NCBI GenBank assembly: GCA_963732415.1
Contig: CAVSZK010000005.1
Span: forward strand, 248,001-312,000
Length of the DNA: 64,000 bases
Reading direction: 5' to 3'
From: RPQJ01 sp963732415
GTDB taxonomy: Bacteria > Pseudomonadota > Gammaproteobacteria > Steroidobacterales > Steroidobacteraceae
The notes under the pieces are model-generated. The model had not been told where the DNA came from and searched no databases. It worked only from the letters and a program-made list of their open reading frames with translations. Below are positions 8,601 through 16,591 of the stretch, in pieces (the first letter of the stretch is position 1; the number at the start of each line of letters is the position of its first letter). The translations under genes and the position numbers were made by a program.

Positions 8601-9659
8601 CCACTCCCCGCTCTCGTGTCGCAGGCGCACGGTGCCGTGCAGTCCCGTGTAGCGCACGGTCGCCGCACCGGTAGCAGCTGGCCGCTGCACGATTGTCGAG
8701 ACCACCTGAGGCAGGCTGAGTGGAGGCGCGCCAGGCGGGTGCAGTGGCGCGGAAAGCGTCAGAGTCGGAACGGTTGGCACGTCGCGCTTCGGAAGCGCGA
8801 ACTCGAGATCGGTGAGATCGAGATCGAGGCGCGCGTGCGCGAGTGTTCCCTGGCTGAACCGGACCTGACCCTGAACCTGGCCCGAACCGGCAGTCGGACT
8901 TGCGACTGACGATGGAAGGAACGGCGCCAGTCCCGGCAGCAACATCCGGTCCACGCGGAGTTCGAGCTGTGCGTCGAGCGCGTCGAAATGCTCGAGCGAG
9001 CCCCGCAGGTCGCCGCTGAAGTCGATGCTGCGTCCGAGCGCAGCGGGCAGCCTGGCCGAGCCCGTGACGGCGGTGCCGTCGTGCTCGCGACGCAGGTCGA
9101 TCTGCATCTGCGTGAAGGTCACCGGGGCTGACTCCTTCGTCAGGTCGCGATAGGTGACGGTGGCGTCGGCGACGGTGAGCCATCCTGCAGGTATTCGATC
9201 GAGATCGAAGGGTGGGCGGTCCACCGGGTTGTCGTCCTGCCCCAGCAGGCGAATTCGTCCATCGGCAAACCGGACCAGCGTGAGCGTGGGGCCCGTGAAT
9301 CGTACCCGTCCAGCCACGAGTTCGCCGGTGCGGAACAGGCTCCAGAGATCCAGGCCCACGCTACCTTCGCGCGCCACCAGCAGAGCTTCGGAGCCGTCGC
9401 GTTCCAGCACCCGGACGCCGCGCAGGACGATCTCGGGGCCGAAGCGTCGCAGGCGCGCGTCGATCGAGTCGTACTCGATTCTCAGGTCGGTCTGCTGCTC
9501 GACCCAGGCCTGGATCCGCTCGGCGTTTTCCGGCACTCGTGCAATCGCAAGCCTGAGCGCACCGAGCGCGAGCGCCGCGAGAATCAGCAGCCCCGCAACG
9601 ACGACCGCGGCAACCCGCCAGGTCCGGGCGGCAAGCCGGCGCCCGGCCGGTGCGTTCAC
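5634..9659 (-). CDS. yhdP: YhdP-family AsmA-like envelope protein
   Basis: A 1341-aa protein with one N-terminal membrane helix (about residues 13-38) and a very long, beta-rich periplasmic part typical of the YhdP/DUF3971 family. The C-terminal AsmA-like domain is recognisable by the run AAEDYDQTIVVSGNP and a late GPIGAAGGLLLSQIFK segment. YhdP-type proteins are thought to span the periplasm as bridges moving phospholipid to the outer membrane. The start is GTG at 9659, overlapping the rng stop (GTGA), chosen because it places the membrane helix near the N-terminus. The roughly 85 residues that could be read further upstream are rng sequence in another frame. Confidence 0.9.
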   Translation of the reverse strand: MNAPAGRRLAARTWRVAAVVVAGLLILAALALGALRLAIARVPENAERIQAWVEQQTDLRIEYDSIDARLRRFGPEIVLRGVRVLERDGSEALLVAREGSVGLDLWSLFRTGELVAGRVRFTGPTLTLVRFADGRIRLLGQDDNPVDRPPFDLDRIPAGWLTVADATVTYRDLTKESAPVTFTQMQIDLRREHDGTAVTGSARLPAALGRSIDFSGDLRGSLEHFDALDAQLELRVDRMLLPGLAPFLPSSVASPTAGSGQVQGQVRFSQGTLAHARLDLDLTDLEFALPKRDVPTVPTLTLSAPLHPPGAPPLSLPQVVSTIVQRPAATGAATVRYTGLHGTVRLRHESGEWMLRAQNLQFGGDRDRIAAPAAMALRWRGNAQTTFSASASAENLRLEDAWPLVLAFAPPAFDRWAGMAPGGELNSFSVDASRDRAGAFPSFNVSADVTDLGFAASGGYPGLTGLTGVVSGTDQHGRIALRSTSLAFDLPRIFREPISGVSASGDVDWRREGAQWVLASGPVTIEHLHGSASGTFEYRYERPSVSPLLTMDIEVRAGDVAFAGSVMPYGIFGPGAVSWLAPAFLGGRVEAGHVSYSGPIRSFPFRNGEGDFTATASLRDVAVDYFSGFEPLRNARGNVEFHNAGFVARLDGGEVGGIRLDRAEVGIADMHESVVEVAAQASGDLGVALPFAQKSPVGVVLGSQFMGLSGNGPADFSVKLHLPTNGIDPHDYVIGTNLRSATVNLPALHAPVERLTGLFEIHNLDMRADALRGTILGGPFELEVEPGQLTPQADALVLLHGSGRASGSGLPAFIGLPQSIRMSGAADWKLEGRIERHRGTDQWSSRYDVTSDLAGLGISAPRPFAKAPAGLRPTRVGLAFTPQGLDDIAVESGTARMRLQLSEGKDGRLKFDRGAARFDGRPAVLPQDPGLHLSGDWPEFDLGEWLALGSGAAPGTLSEWLGPTEVRVGNVRIFGFEFSQVDASLRAEPKSLQLRVSGPTAEGLVTIPYDLDSGLPIRFDMDRLILQPVQATGPDHAAQPDPRELPALEFDVEDFGWQQRRFGRLAGQVVKDPGGLRLPQLTATSTDTTITASGDWLQGSSGSRTRLAIDLTSTNLDATSKALDLPGSIEAKHATATANLSWPGGPMGEIVAHMNGTASIALDRGQLRSVKPGAGRVLGLSSLAELPRRLALDFHDVTDAGLAFDKVQGDFEIRDGNAYTQNLLLKGAALDIGIVGRTGLAAEDYDQTIVVSGNPTGAATVAGALALGPIGAAGGLLLSQIFKGQLKGLVRVYYRVTGPWDDPVVERVSSEQGEAQTGAAPAPAQVDAPAVEVAGKEDVKQ

Positions 9660-11125
9660 ATGAGCACCACGTCGTACTGGTCGAGCATGTAGAGCGACTC
9701 GGTCTGCAGGCGGATGGGCTTGCCGAGCTGCACCTCGAGTTCGGCGAGCGCGGCCGACTCTTCGTCGAGCAGTCGATCGATGACATCCTGGTGGGCCAGG
9801 ACCAGCAGCTGCTGCAGGTCGAACTGCGCGGCCTGGCGCAGCACTTCCCGGAAGATCTCGTAGCAGACGGTCTCGGGCGTCTTGACGAAGCTGCGGCCCT
9901 CGCAGGCCGGGCAAGGCATGCAGAGCTGGTGCGCAAGGCTCTCGCGCGTGCGCTTGCGGGTCATCTCGACCAGGCCCAGCGACGAGACCGCGGAGAACTG
10001 CGTCTTGGCGTGGTCCTTCGCCAGCGCCTTCCCGAGCGCCTGCAGGACCTGCCGCTGGTGCTCCTCCTCACCCATGTCGATGAAGTCGATGATGATGATA
10101 CCGCCGAGATTGCGCAGCCTGAGCTGGCGCGCAATCGCCACCGCCGCCTCGAGATTGGTTCGGTAGATCGTCTCCTCGAGGTTGCGGTGCCCGACGTAGG
10201 CGCCGGTGTTGACGTCGATGGTCGTGAGCGCCTCGGTCTGGTCGATGACCAGGTAGCCGCCCGACTTGAGTGCGACCTTGCGGTCGAGCGAGCGATGGAT
10301 TTCCTCCTCGACGCCATGCAGGTCGAAAATCGGGCGGCTGCCGGTGTAGCGTTCGACGCGTACGTCGAGCCCCGGCATGAAGGTTGCCGCGAACGTCCGC
10401 ATGCGTTCGCAGGTCTGTTCGTTGTCCACCAGCACCCGGTCGACGCCCTCACCGACCAGGTCGCGCATCAGGCGCAGAGGCAACGCCAGGTCCTCGTGAA
10501 CCAGCGTGCCCTGCCCTGCCGCGCGCGCCTGTCCGGTGAGCACCTCCCACAGCTTGCGCAGGAACAGCATGTCGGCGCGCAGCGCCTCCGCCGCAGCGCC
10601 TTCGGCCGCAGTGCGCACGATGTAACCTCCGGCATCTCCTTCTGAGCTCGCCGCCTGCACGGCCTCCCGCAGCCTCTGCCGCTCCTCCTCGGTCTCGATC
10701 CGGGCCGACACGCCCACTCCGTGGCCGAAGGGCATGTAGACCAGGTAGCGCGAAGGGATGGTGACGAAAGTAGTGAGGCGCGCACCCTTGGTCCCGAGCG
10801 GGTCCTTGAGCACCTGCACCAGGATGTCGGCACCCTCCCCGACCAGTTCGCGGATGCTGTCGGTCCGCACCGCCTCGCTGGAGCCCTCGGCATCGGCCGG
10901 CTGCACGATGTCGGAGACGTGCAGGAACGCAGTGCGCTCGAGCCCGATGTCGATGAAGGCGGCCTGCATGCCGGGCAGCACGCGCGACACACGGCCCTTG
11001 TAGATGTTTCCCGCCAGCCCGCGCCTGCTCGCACGCTCGACGAAGAGTTCCTGCAGCACGCCGTTTTCCAGCAGCGCGGCCCGCGTCTCGCGCGGGCTCA
11101 CATTGACGACCATCTCCGTGCTCAT
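9656..11125 (-). CDS. rng: Ribonuclease G
   Basis: RNase G (489 aa) is an RNase E-family endoribonuclease for 16S rRNA 5' maturation and mRNA decay. The N-terminal S1 domain (AGNIYKGRVSRVLPGMQAAFIDIG) spans about residues 35-110. The catalytic domain has IIIIDFIDM with the metal-binding aspartate and an upstream DVNTGAYVG stretch, and the zinc-link CMPCPACEG is near residue 405. The RNase E C-terminal scaffold is absent, as expected for RNase G. The start ATG overlaps the maf stop and the stop overlaps the yhdP start. Confidence 0.95.
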   Translation of the reverse strand: MSTEMVVNVSPRETRAALLENGVLQELFVERASRRGLAGNIYKGRVSRVLPGMQAAFIDIGLERTAFLHVSDIVQPADAEGSSEAVRTDSIRELVGEGADILVQVLKDPLGTKGARLTTFVTIPSRYLVYMPFGHGVGVSARIETEEERQRLREAVQAASSEGDAGGYIVRTAAEGAAAEALRADMLFLRKLWEVLTGQARAAGQGTLVHEDLALPLRLMRDLVGEGVDRVLVDNEQTCERMRTFAATFMPGLDVRVERYTGSRPIFDLHGVEEEIHRSLDRKVALKSGGYLVIDQTEALTTIDVNTGAYVGHRNLEETIYRTNLEAAVAIARQLRLRNLGGIIIIDFIDMGEEEHQRQVLQALGKALAKDHAKTQFSAVSSLGLVEMTRKRTRESLAHQLCMPCPACEGRSFVKTPETVCYEIFREVLRQAAQFDLQQLLVLAHQDVIDRLLDEESAALAELEVQLGKPIRLQTESLYMLDQYDVVLM

Positions 11126-11721
11126 TCGTCGGTGCCTCCGGCAATCAGACCGGGCACGGTGCTGAGCAGTTCCCAGGTCTCGCAGAGCGGCAGGCCCATG
11201 ACGCCTGAGTAACTGCCGGCGAGGTGACGGACGAAGATCGCGGCCCGGCCCTGGATAGCATAGCCGCCAGCCTTGCCGCAGGGCTCGCCGGTCCGCCAGT
11301 ACCAGTCCATCTCGGCCGCCGAGATCTCGCGCATGGTCACCTGGCTGCTGCTCACCCGCGCAGCCTTGCCGCCGGCGTGCAGCACCGCCACCGCCGTGTG
11401 CACTTCGTGGGTGCGGCCCGACAACCTCGAAAGCATGGCCAGCGAGTCGTCGCGACCAGATGGCTTGCCGAAAACCTCGCCATCGAGCGCAACCGTCGTA
11501 TCTGCCGCAAGCACCGGCGCGCGCTGGGCCTCCGGCAGGCTCGACCAGAGCAGGTGCGCCTTGGCCTGCGCCAGTCGCAACACGTAGGCGGCCGGGTCCT
11601 CGCCCGGAAGCCGCGACTCGTCGAGATCGACAGGGCGAACCTCGTGGTCCACGCCTGCCTGGCGCAGCAATTCACTGCGGCGCGGTGACGACGAGGCAAG
11701 CAGGATGGCGGGACGGCCCAT
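11122..11721 (-). CDS. maf: Maf-family nucleotide pyrophosphatase (dTTP/UTP type)
   Basis: A 199-aa Maf protein that hydrolyses non-canonical or excess nucleoside triphosphates to monophosphates. The N-terminal ILLASSSPRRSELL, the central AADTTVALDGEVFGKP and the late GSYSGVMGLPLCET match the YhdE branch (dTTP/UTP pyrophosphatase) rather than YceF. The ATG at 11721 puts the ASSSPRR motif at the usual distance from the N-terminus. It overlaps rng by 4 bp and follows the OsmC-like gene by 11 bp. Confidence 0.93.
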   Translation of the reverse strand: MGRPAILLASSSPRRSELLRQAGVDHEVRPVDLDESRLPGEDPAAYVLRLAQAKAHLLWSSLPEAQRAPVLAADTTVALDGEVFGKPSGRDDSLAMLSRLSGRTHEVHTAVAVLHAGGKAARVSSSQVTMREISAAEMDWYWRTGEPCGKAGGYAIQGRAAIFVRHLAGSYSGVMGLPLCETWELLSTVPGLIAGGTDE

Positions 11722-11732
11722 CGGTGCCGGTG

Positions 11733-12161
11733 TTACGAAACCGTCGTCACGAGACGACGCTCGGCCAACAGCGAATTGCTGATCAGGCACAGTTGTTCGG
11801 CGCGCTCCATGGCCTTGGCGGCCTTGTCGCGGTCCGTGCCCACTGGAACAGCGAGCGCGGCCTCGACCACGATCTCCGTAAAGCGGCTCTTGCCGTCCAC
11901 GCGATCGAGCGTCCCGCGCACGTCGCATCGCAGCGATGTCCACGGGAGCCTGGCGGCGCGTGCAACGCTACGGAAACTGAGCAGGAAACAGTCGGCCACG
12001 GCCGCACACAGCAGCGTCTCCGGTGACCAGCGGTCTCCGGGCCCGTCGAACTCGGCGGGCGGCGCGGTCACGAGCTCCGGAAGGCCCGGCGACGACACAG
12101 GTACGTCGCCCTCCGGAACGGCGGTGGCGTGGACGACATAGTGATGGGGATAGGCATGCAT
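11733..12161 (-). CDS. OsmC-family peroxiredoxin-like protein
   Basis: A 142-aa OsmC/Ohr-fold protein. The two redox cysteines expected for the family are present at positions 58 (in AAVADCFLLSF) and 125 (in EQLCLISNS). Such proteins reduce organic hydroperoxides with thiol donors, and the exact substrate is not readable here. The gene stands between rlmH and maf, which is not part of the common core order, with a 112-bp gap from rlmH that could hold its own promoter. The ATG at 12161 gives the family-like opening MHAYPHHYVV. Confidence 0.85.
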   Translation of the reverse strand: MHAYPHHYVVHATAVPEGDVPVSSPGLPELVTAPPAEFDGPGDRWSPETLLCAAVADCFLLSFRSVARAARLPWTSLRCDVRGTLDRVDGKSRFTEIVVEAALAVPVGTDRDKAAKAMERAEQLCLISNSLLAERRLVTTVS

Positions 12162-12273
12162 GGCGGCTCCGGGAACTCGAGAGTCAACCTTGGATTCAAA
12201 CCCGCGGCGCCAGGGTTGTCCACCGGGCATTCCACAATCCAGCGCGATCGGCGGCCCGTCCCGGGTCGGGCCT

Positions 12274-12741
12274 TCAGGCTCGGTGGTATGGCAGCCCCTT
12301 GATGACGCTCACGGCCCGGTACAGGGCCTCAGCGACGACGACCCTCGCCAGGCCATGCGGCAGCGTGAGCGCGGACAGCGACCAGCGCAGCACGGACTTC
12401 GAATCCACCTCGGGAGAGAGCCCGTCCGGACCCCCGACGCAGAACGCGAGCGGCTGGCCTTCCCGCGACCGGCCTTCGAGCCAGCGAGCCAGTTGCCCGG
12501 TATCGAGCGTGCGACCACCCACCTGCAGCGCGACCAGGTGCGATCGCTCACCCGCCGCCGCGAGCATCCGCGCCCCCTCGGTCGCCACTGCCTTGGAGAC
12601 GTCGCCGCGACCACGCTGGCCAAGCGGAATCTCGACGATCTCCAGCCGGTAGTCTCCACGCAGGCGCCCGGCATAGTCTGCAAAGCCCGCGTCCACCCAG
12701 GCCGGCATGCGTGTGCCGGCGGCAATCACCCGCATCAGCAT
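12274..12741 (-). CDS. rlmH: 23S rRNA pseudouridine-1915 N3-methyltransferase RlmH
   Basis: RlmH (155 aa, the exact usual length) methylates pseudouridine 1915 of 23S rRNA using SAM. It is a small SPOUT (knotted) methyltransferase. The SAM-binding loop GGPDGLSPE and the C-terminal knot segment LSALTLPHGLARVVVAEALYRA, ending in YHR-A, are intact. Thirteen bp separate it from rsfS, the conserved neighbour that also acts on the large ribosomal subunit. Confidence 0.95.
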   Translation of the reverse strand: MLMRVIAAGTRMPAWVDAGFADYAGRLRGDYRLEIVEIPLGQRGRGDVSKAVATEGARMLAAAGERSHLVALQVGGRTLDTGQLARWLEGRSREGQPLAFCVGGPDGLSPEVDSKSVLRWSLSALTLPHGLARVVVAEALYRAVSVIKGLPYHRA

Positions 12742-12754
12742 GCACGCTGCCCCG

Positions 12755-13270
12755 TCACGCGGTCGCGCCGCCGGTCTCCCAGAGCTTCTCGAGAGCGTAG
12801 AACTGACGGGTTCGCGGCAGCATCACGTGCAGCACCACGTCGTGCAGGTCCAGCAGCACCCATTCCCCGTCGCGCTCCCCTTCCATGCCATAGGGCCGGA
12901 AACCAGCCTCCTTGCAGCGCTGCACCACCCGGTCGGCAATCGACTTCACGTGACGGTCGGACGTGCCACTCGCGACGACCATGGTGTCGGTAAAATCGGT
13001 GAGCCCGCGCACGTCGAGCGCCCTCACGTCGATCGCCTTCATGTCGGCCAGCGCATGCAGCACGATTTCCTGCAGCGTTGGTTTTGCGGCTTTCGTCGCG
13101 GATTTCTTCACGCCCTTCTTGGTGGTCTTCTTTGCGGACTTGCTGGCAGTCGGCTTCGCGACCTTCTTCGCCGCAGGCGTGGCCGCCCCGCGCACTGCAC
13201 GCCTGGCCGGCCTCGGCGCGGCGCCTGCGGATTTCGAAGTTGATCGCGTTTTCGCTCGCTTCGCTGCCAT
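12755..13270 (-). CDS. rsfS: Ribosomal silencing factor RsfS with Lys/Ala-rich N-terminal tail
   Basis: RsfS binds ribosomal protein L14 and blocks subunit joining in starvation. The core (about residues 64-165) is normal, with FTDTMVVASGTSDRH and GEWVLLDLHDVVLHVM. It is preceded by about 63 residues made almost only of Lys, Ala, Thr, Ser, Arg and Pro, resembling histone H1-like tails. The ATG at 13270 lies 2 bp after the nadD stop. A later start would need a non-standard codon in the tail, so the tail is taken as real. Total length is 171 aa against about 105-120 usually. Confidence 0.9.
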   Translation of the reverse strand: MAAKRAKTRSTSKSAGAAPRPARRAVRGAATPAAKKVAKPTASKSAKKTTKKGVKKSATKAAKPTLQEIVLHALADMKAIDVRALDVRGLTDFTDTMVVASGTSDRHVKSIADRVVQRCKEAGFRPYGMEGERDGEWVLLDLHDVVLHVMLPRTRQFYALEKLWETGGATA

Positions 13271-13272
13271 GC

Positions 13273-13920
13273 TCACCTCGTGGCTTGTTGGGAATAGCAA
13301 CCGGTCCTGCGGATGATCTCGCACACCGCGTCGGGCACCAGGTATCTCGGATCGAGACCGTTCACGATGATGTCGCGCAGGTCCGTAGAGGAAATCTCCA
13401 GCTGCGTGACCGGGTGTACGAAGACGCGCCCCGCCTGTTCGTCCAACAGGTCCGCGACACGGCTGGTACCGCGCTGGGCCAGCAACTGTCCGAGCGTTCC
13501 CTCGGTCGGCGAACGCCAGCCGGGACGATGCGCCACGGCGACGTGCGCGAGCCTGAGAATTTCGCGCCACTGGTACCAGCGGTCCATTCCAAGGAACGCG
13601 TCCATGCCGACGACCAGGCAGATCGGCTGCCGCGGGAACTCCGCGCGCAGCTCGGTCAGCGTCGTCACGGTGTAGGAGGGTCCGTCGCGGCGGACCTCGC
13701 GATCGTCCACCGTGAAGCCCTGCTGACCGGAGATCGCGGCACGTACCATCTCGAGGCGCAGGCCGGCCGCGGCGAGCGGCACACCCCGATGCGGTGGGTC
13801 GCCCGCCGGCACGAAGCGCAGCTCCTCGAGCTTCAGTACCTGCATCAGTTCGAATGCCGTGCGCAGGTGGCCGAAATGAATCGGGTCGAACGTTCCGCCG
13901 AAGATGCCGATCGGACTCAT
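13273..13920 (-). CDS. nadD: Nicotinate-nucleotide adenylyltransferase NadD
   Basis: NadD (215 aa) makes deamido-NAD from nicotinate mononucleotide and ATP. The nucleotidyltransferase signature GGTFDPIHFGH is at residues 8-18 (His15 and His18) and the second ATP motif ISSTDLR is near residue 180. The gene sits between holA and rsfS in the conserved order, with a 4-bp overlap with the holA stop. Confidence 0.95.
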   Translation of the reverse strand: MSPIGIFGGTFDPIHFGHLRTAFELMQVLKLEELRFVPAGDPPHRGVPLAAAGLRLEMVRAAISGQQGFTVDDREVRRDGPSYTVTTLTELRAEFPRQPICLVVGMDAFLGMDRWYQWREILRLAHVAVAHRPGWRSPTEGTLGQLLAQRGTSRVADLLDEQAGRVFVHPVTQLEISSTDLRDIIVNGLDPRYLVPDAVCEIIRRTGCYSQQATR

Positions 13921-14927
13921 GCGGCCAGCTTCAAGCCGGCGATCCTGGCGACCAACCCTTCGATCTCGACCCAGGCGTCGCCGCGCAGGCTGCCCTTTGC
14001 GACGCGGTCCGCACGCGCCGCAGCGACCAGCAGGGAATCAATCGCCCGCCGGTCGAACCGGCCGAGCGCCGCGCGCAGCGGACCCTGCCGATTGGACCAC
14101 ACCTGCTCGACGCGAAAGGCCCCATCAACCGAGCGTTCCCGGATCAGGCGCTGCGTCACGCGCGACAGGGCACGCAGGTCGTTAACCAGCGCCCACAGGA
14201 CCAGCGGCGGCTCCCGCCCCTCGGCGCGCAGGCCGGCGAGGATGCGCAGTGCACGCCCCGGCTGGCCCGCGAACGCAGCGGCAGACAGTTCAAATACGTC
14301 GTAACGCGCACTGTCGGCCACCAGGCGCGCAACGTCCTCGGCGCCGAGTGTCGCGCCCGGCATCAGCAGGGCAATGCGATCGACGTCCTGCTGTGCGGCG
14401 AGCAGGTTGCCCTCGACCCTGTCGGCGAGGACCTGGGCAGCAGCCGCATCGATTCCCACGCCCTGCCGCCCGAGACGTTCCCGTATCCATGCCGGCAGCG
14501 CGCCACGCTCCACCGGCTGCGTCACCACCAGCACGCCGCCCTGCTCGAAGGCCTTTACCCAGGCCGCATTGAGCGGCTTGCGGTCGAGTTCGCCCACTAC
14601 CAGCAGCACGGTGTCGACTGGCGGTTTCGCGGCGAGCCCGGCGAGCGCGCGCTGCGCCTCGGCATCCGGCGTCGAGTTGAACTTGAGTTCGATCAGCCTC
14701 TGCGACGCGAACAGCGACAGGTTGGCGGAGTCGCGCAGCAACTCGTCCCAGTCGAAACCGCGCTCGATGAAGTGGACCTCGCGGTCTGCATAGCCTGCCG
14801 CGCGTGCGGCCTGCCGGATGGCAGAGGCAGCCTCCGCAATCAGCAGCGGTTCGGCTCCGGTGACGAGGTATGCGCTGCGCATCCCCCGGCCGAGTCCCGC
14901 CTGCAGGGCGTCGGGGCTCGTCCTCAC
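13917..14927 (-). CDS. holA: DNA polymerase III delta subunit
   Basis: HolA (336 aa) is the clamp-loader delta subunit that opens the beta clamp. The N-terminus, after a GTG start at 14927, reads as SPDALQAGL..RSAYLVTGAEPLLI, aligning with the E. coli HolA start. Earlier codons in this frame extend into non-conserved sequence, and the ATG nearby at 14944 is out of frame. It is usually cotranscribed with lptE, but here a plus-strand gene separates them, and a promoter-like sequence lies 70 bp upstream. Confidence 0.92.
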   Translation of the reverse strand: MRTSPDALQAGLGRGMRSAYLVTGAEPLLIAEAASAIRQAARAAGYADREVHFIERGFDWDELLRDSANLSLFASQRLIELKFNSTPDAEAQRALAGLAAKPPVDTVLLVVGELDRKPLNAAWVKAFEQGGVLVVTQPVERGALPAWIRERLGRQGVGIDAAAAQVLADRVEGNLLAAQQDVDRIALLMPGATLGAEDVARLVADSARYDVFELSAAAFAGQPGRALRILAGLRAEGREPPLVLWALVNDLRALSRVTQRLIRERSVDGAFRVEQVWSNRQGPLRAALGRFDRRAIDSLLVAAARADRVAKGSLRGDAWVEIEGLVARIAGLKLAA

Positions 14928-14997
14928 TGCCCGGGGATACTCATGCGCACGCCACGGAGGCGGCGCGACCTGGGGAATGATTTGGCATGCAGCCCCG

Positions 14998-15026
14998 ATT
15001 ATGCAGGCTCGCCAGCGGCGTGCCAA
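14998..15026 (-). promoter_or_regulatory. Candidate promoter of holA-nadD-rsfS-rlmH
   Basis: On the minus strand, TTGGCA (15026-15021), 17 bp spacer, CATAAT (15003-14998). It lies in the 205-bp gap opposite the plus-strand iminopeptidase promoter and gives a leader of about 64 nt before holA. It makes sense because holA is cut off from leuS-lptE. Confidence 0.5.
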
Positions 15027-15120
15027 CGGCGGGCCAGCCGTGGCCGATCCCGGGGCGATTCTGGGCGTGGGCCGGACAGGCTTCATGGCGCCAGCCGCGC
15101 AAACGGTCACGTCGCGAGGC

Positions 15121-15126
15121 TAGAAT
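15121..15126 (+). promoter_or_regulatory. -10 box of the iminopeptidase gene, leaderless geometry
   Basis: TAGAAT ends exactly 6 nt before the ATG at 15133, the same geometry as purE. No Shine-Dalgarno sequence fits between them, and no good -35 is seen. Confidence 0.4.
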
Positions 15127-15132
15127 CCGTTC

Positions 15133-16170
15133 ATGAAACAGCAGCACGTGACCGCGGCGCGCCGCACGACCTACCCGGCCATCGAACCCTACCGCAGCGG
15201 TTGGCTGCGGGTATCGCCGATCCACGAGATCTACTGGGAGGAATGCGGCAACCCGCGAGGCAAGCCTGCGGTATTCGTCCACGGCGGCCCCGGAGCGGGT
15301 GCGGGCGCGAGTTCCCGGCGCTTTTTCGACCCGAAGCGATACCGGATAGTGCTTTTCGACCAGCGCGGCGCCGGCCGCAGCCGGCCGCATGCGAGCCTGG
15401 TGGACAACACCACCTGGGACCTGGTCGCGGACATGGAGCGGCTGCGTGAATTCCTCGGCATCCAGCGCTGGCTGGTGTTCGGTGGTTCCTGGGGCTCGAC
15501 GCTGGCGCTCGCCTATGCCCAGTCGCACCCCGTGCGGGTGAGCGAACTGGTGCTGCGCGGCATCTTCATGCTCCGCAAGTGGGAAATCGACTGGTTCTAC
15601 CAGGATGGCGCGGGTGCAATCTATCCGGACCGCTGGCAGGACTACATCGCCGCGATCCCTAGGCGCGAGCATGGCGACCTGGTCGGCGCGTACTACCGCA
15701 GGCTCACGAGCCCGAACCGCGCGACGCGGGTTCGCGCCGCGCGCGCCTGGGCGATCTGGGAGGCCGCCACCAGTTTCCTGCATGTCGACGAGGGGAACAT
15801 CGACGACTGGGGCGAGGAGGACTTCGCGGTCGCCGTCGCGCGCATCGAGTGCCACTACTTCGTCAACAAGGGTTTCATGCGTCGCGAGGACCAGCTGCTG
15901 CGCGGAGTGAACCGCATCCGCCACATTCCGACGGTCATCGTCCAGGGACGCTACGACATCGTGTGCCCTATCCGCACGGCCTGGGACCTGCACACGCGCT
16001 GGCCCGAAGCCGATTTCCGTGTCGTCCCGGACGCCGGCCACTCGGCGCTCGAACCCGGCAACACGCACGAACTGGTGAGTGCAACCGATCGTTTCGCGCG
16101 CGCTAGAGCGAAGCCAGCCGCCGCACCACGAGGTCGGCGAGGTCGCGGGCGAGCGCCTCGCGCAGGATAG
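15133..16170 (+). CDS. pip: Proline iminopeptidase (alpha/beta hydrolase)
   Basis: A 345-aa S33-family aminopeptidase that removes N-terminal proline. The nucleophile Ser119 lies in GGSWGS, the oxyanion segment is HGGPGAGAG (50-58), the acid is near residue 274 (GRYDIVCP) and the base His near 302 (DAGHSALEP). DQRGAGRS and the AWAIWEA cap segment are typical of the family. The last 22 residues or so are basic (Arg/Gly/Ala-rich) and overlap the 3' end of lptE on the other strand by 68 bp, so the tail is probably a by-product of the convergent overlap. The gene is an insertion into the usual leuS-lptE-holA order. Confidence 0.92.
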   Translation: MKQQHVTAARRTTYPAIEPYRSGWLRVSPIHEIYWEECGNPRGKPAVFVHGGPGAGAGASSRRFFDPKRYRIVLFDQRGAGRSRPHASLVDNTTWDLVADMERLREFLGIQRWLVFGGSWGSTLALAYAQSHPVRVSELVLRGIFMLRKWEIDWFYQDGAGAIYPDRWQDYIAAIPRREHGDLVGAYYRRLTSPNRATRVRAARAWAIWEAATSFLHVDEGNIDDWGEEDFAVAVARIECHYFVNKGFMRREDQLLRGVNRIRHIPTVIVQGRYDIVCPIRTAWDLHTRWPEADFRVVPDAGHSALEPGNTHELVSATDRFARARAKPAAAPRGRRGRGRAPRAG

Positions 16171-16591
16171 CTTCCTCCCGCTCCTTCGCGAGCAGGTTGG
16201 ACTCGGTGAAGCTGTAGCTGCGGCTCAACTCGATTTCCTGGGGCGCCACCGCCTTCTGGTCGCCGCGTTCGATGGAATACCCGAGCACATAATAGACCTG
16301 GTATTCCTGCGGCGTGTTGCGCGCGCTGACCGAAAGCACGCGCCGCCCTGTCCGATCCTGCGCGACACGGATCACCGCATCCGCCACGGACGCCGATGCC
16401 GCCCGCGTTGCACCCGCGGCATCCAGCGCGCGGCCGAGTTCCACCGAGAACGGTGAGAGCTCGTCGCTGGTGGCGACGTATACGGTCTTGACATCCGCCG
16501 GCAGCGACACAGCACCCTTGAGCTGGAAACCGCAGCCAGCGAGCAGCAGCGCGAGAAGACCGAGTGCGATGGGTGCGCGGCTCACGGTCAC
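16103..16591 (-). CDS. lptE: LPS-assembly lipoprotein LptE
   Basis: LptE (162 aa) is the outer membrane lipoprotein that plugs LptD for lipopolysaccharide insertion. The signal peptide ends in the lipobox LLAGC at about residues 16-20, followed by the family opening GFQLKGAVSLP. A conserved YQVYYVLGYSI strand and a C-terminal KEREEAILREALARDLA helix are present. The GTG start overlaps the leuS stop by 4 bp. The 3' end overlaps the convergent iminopeptidase gene by 68 bp. Confidence 0.93.
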   Translation of the reverse strand: MTVSRAPIALGLLALLLAGCGFQLKGAVSLPADVKTVYVATSDELSPFSVELGRALDAAGATRAASASVADAVIRVAQDRTGRRVLSVSARNTPQEYQVYYVLGYSIERGDQKAVAPQEIELSRSYSFTESNLLAKEREEAILREALARDLADLVVRRLASL

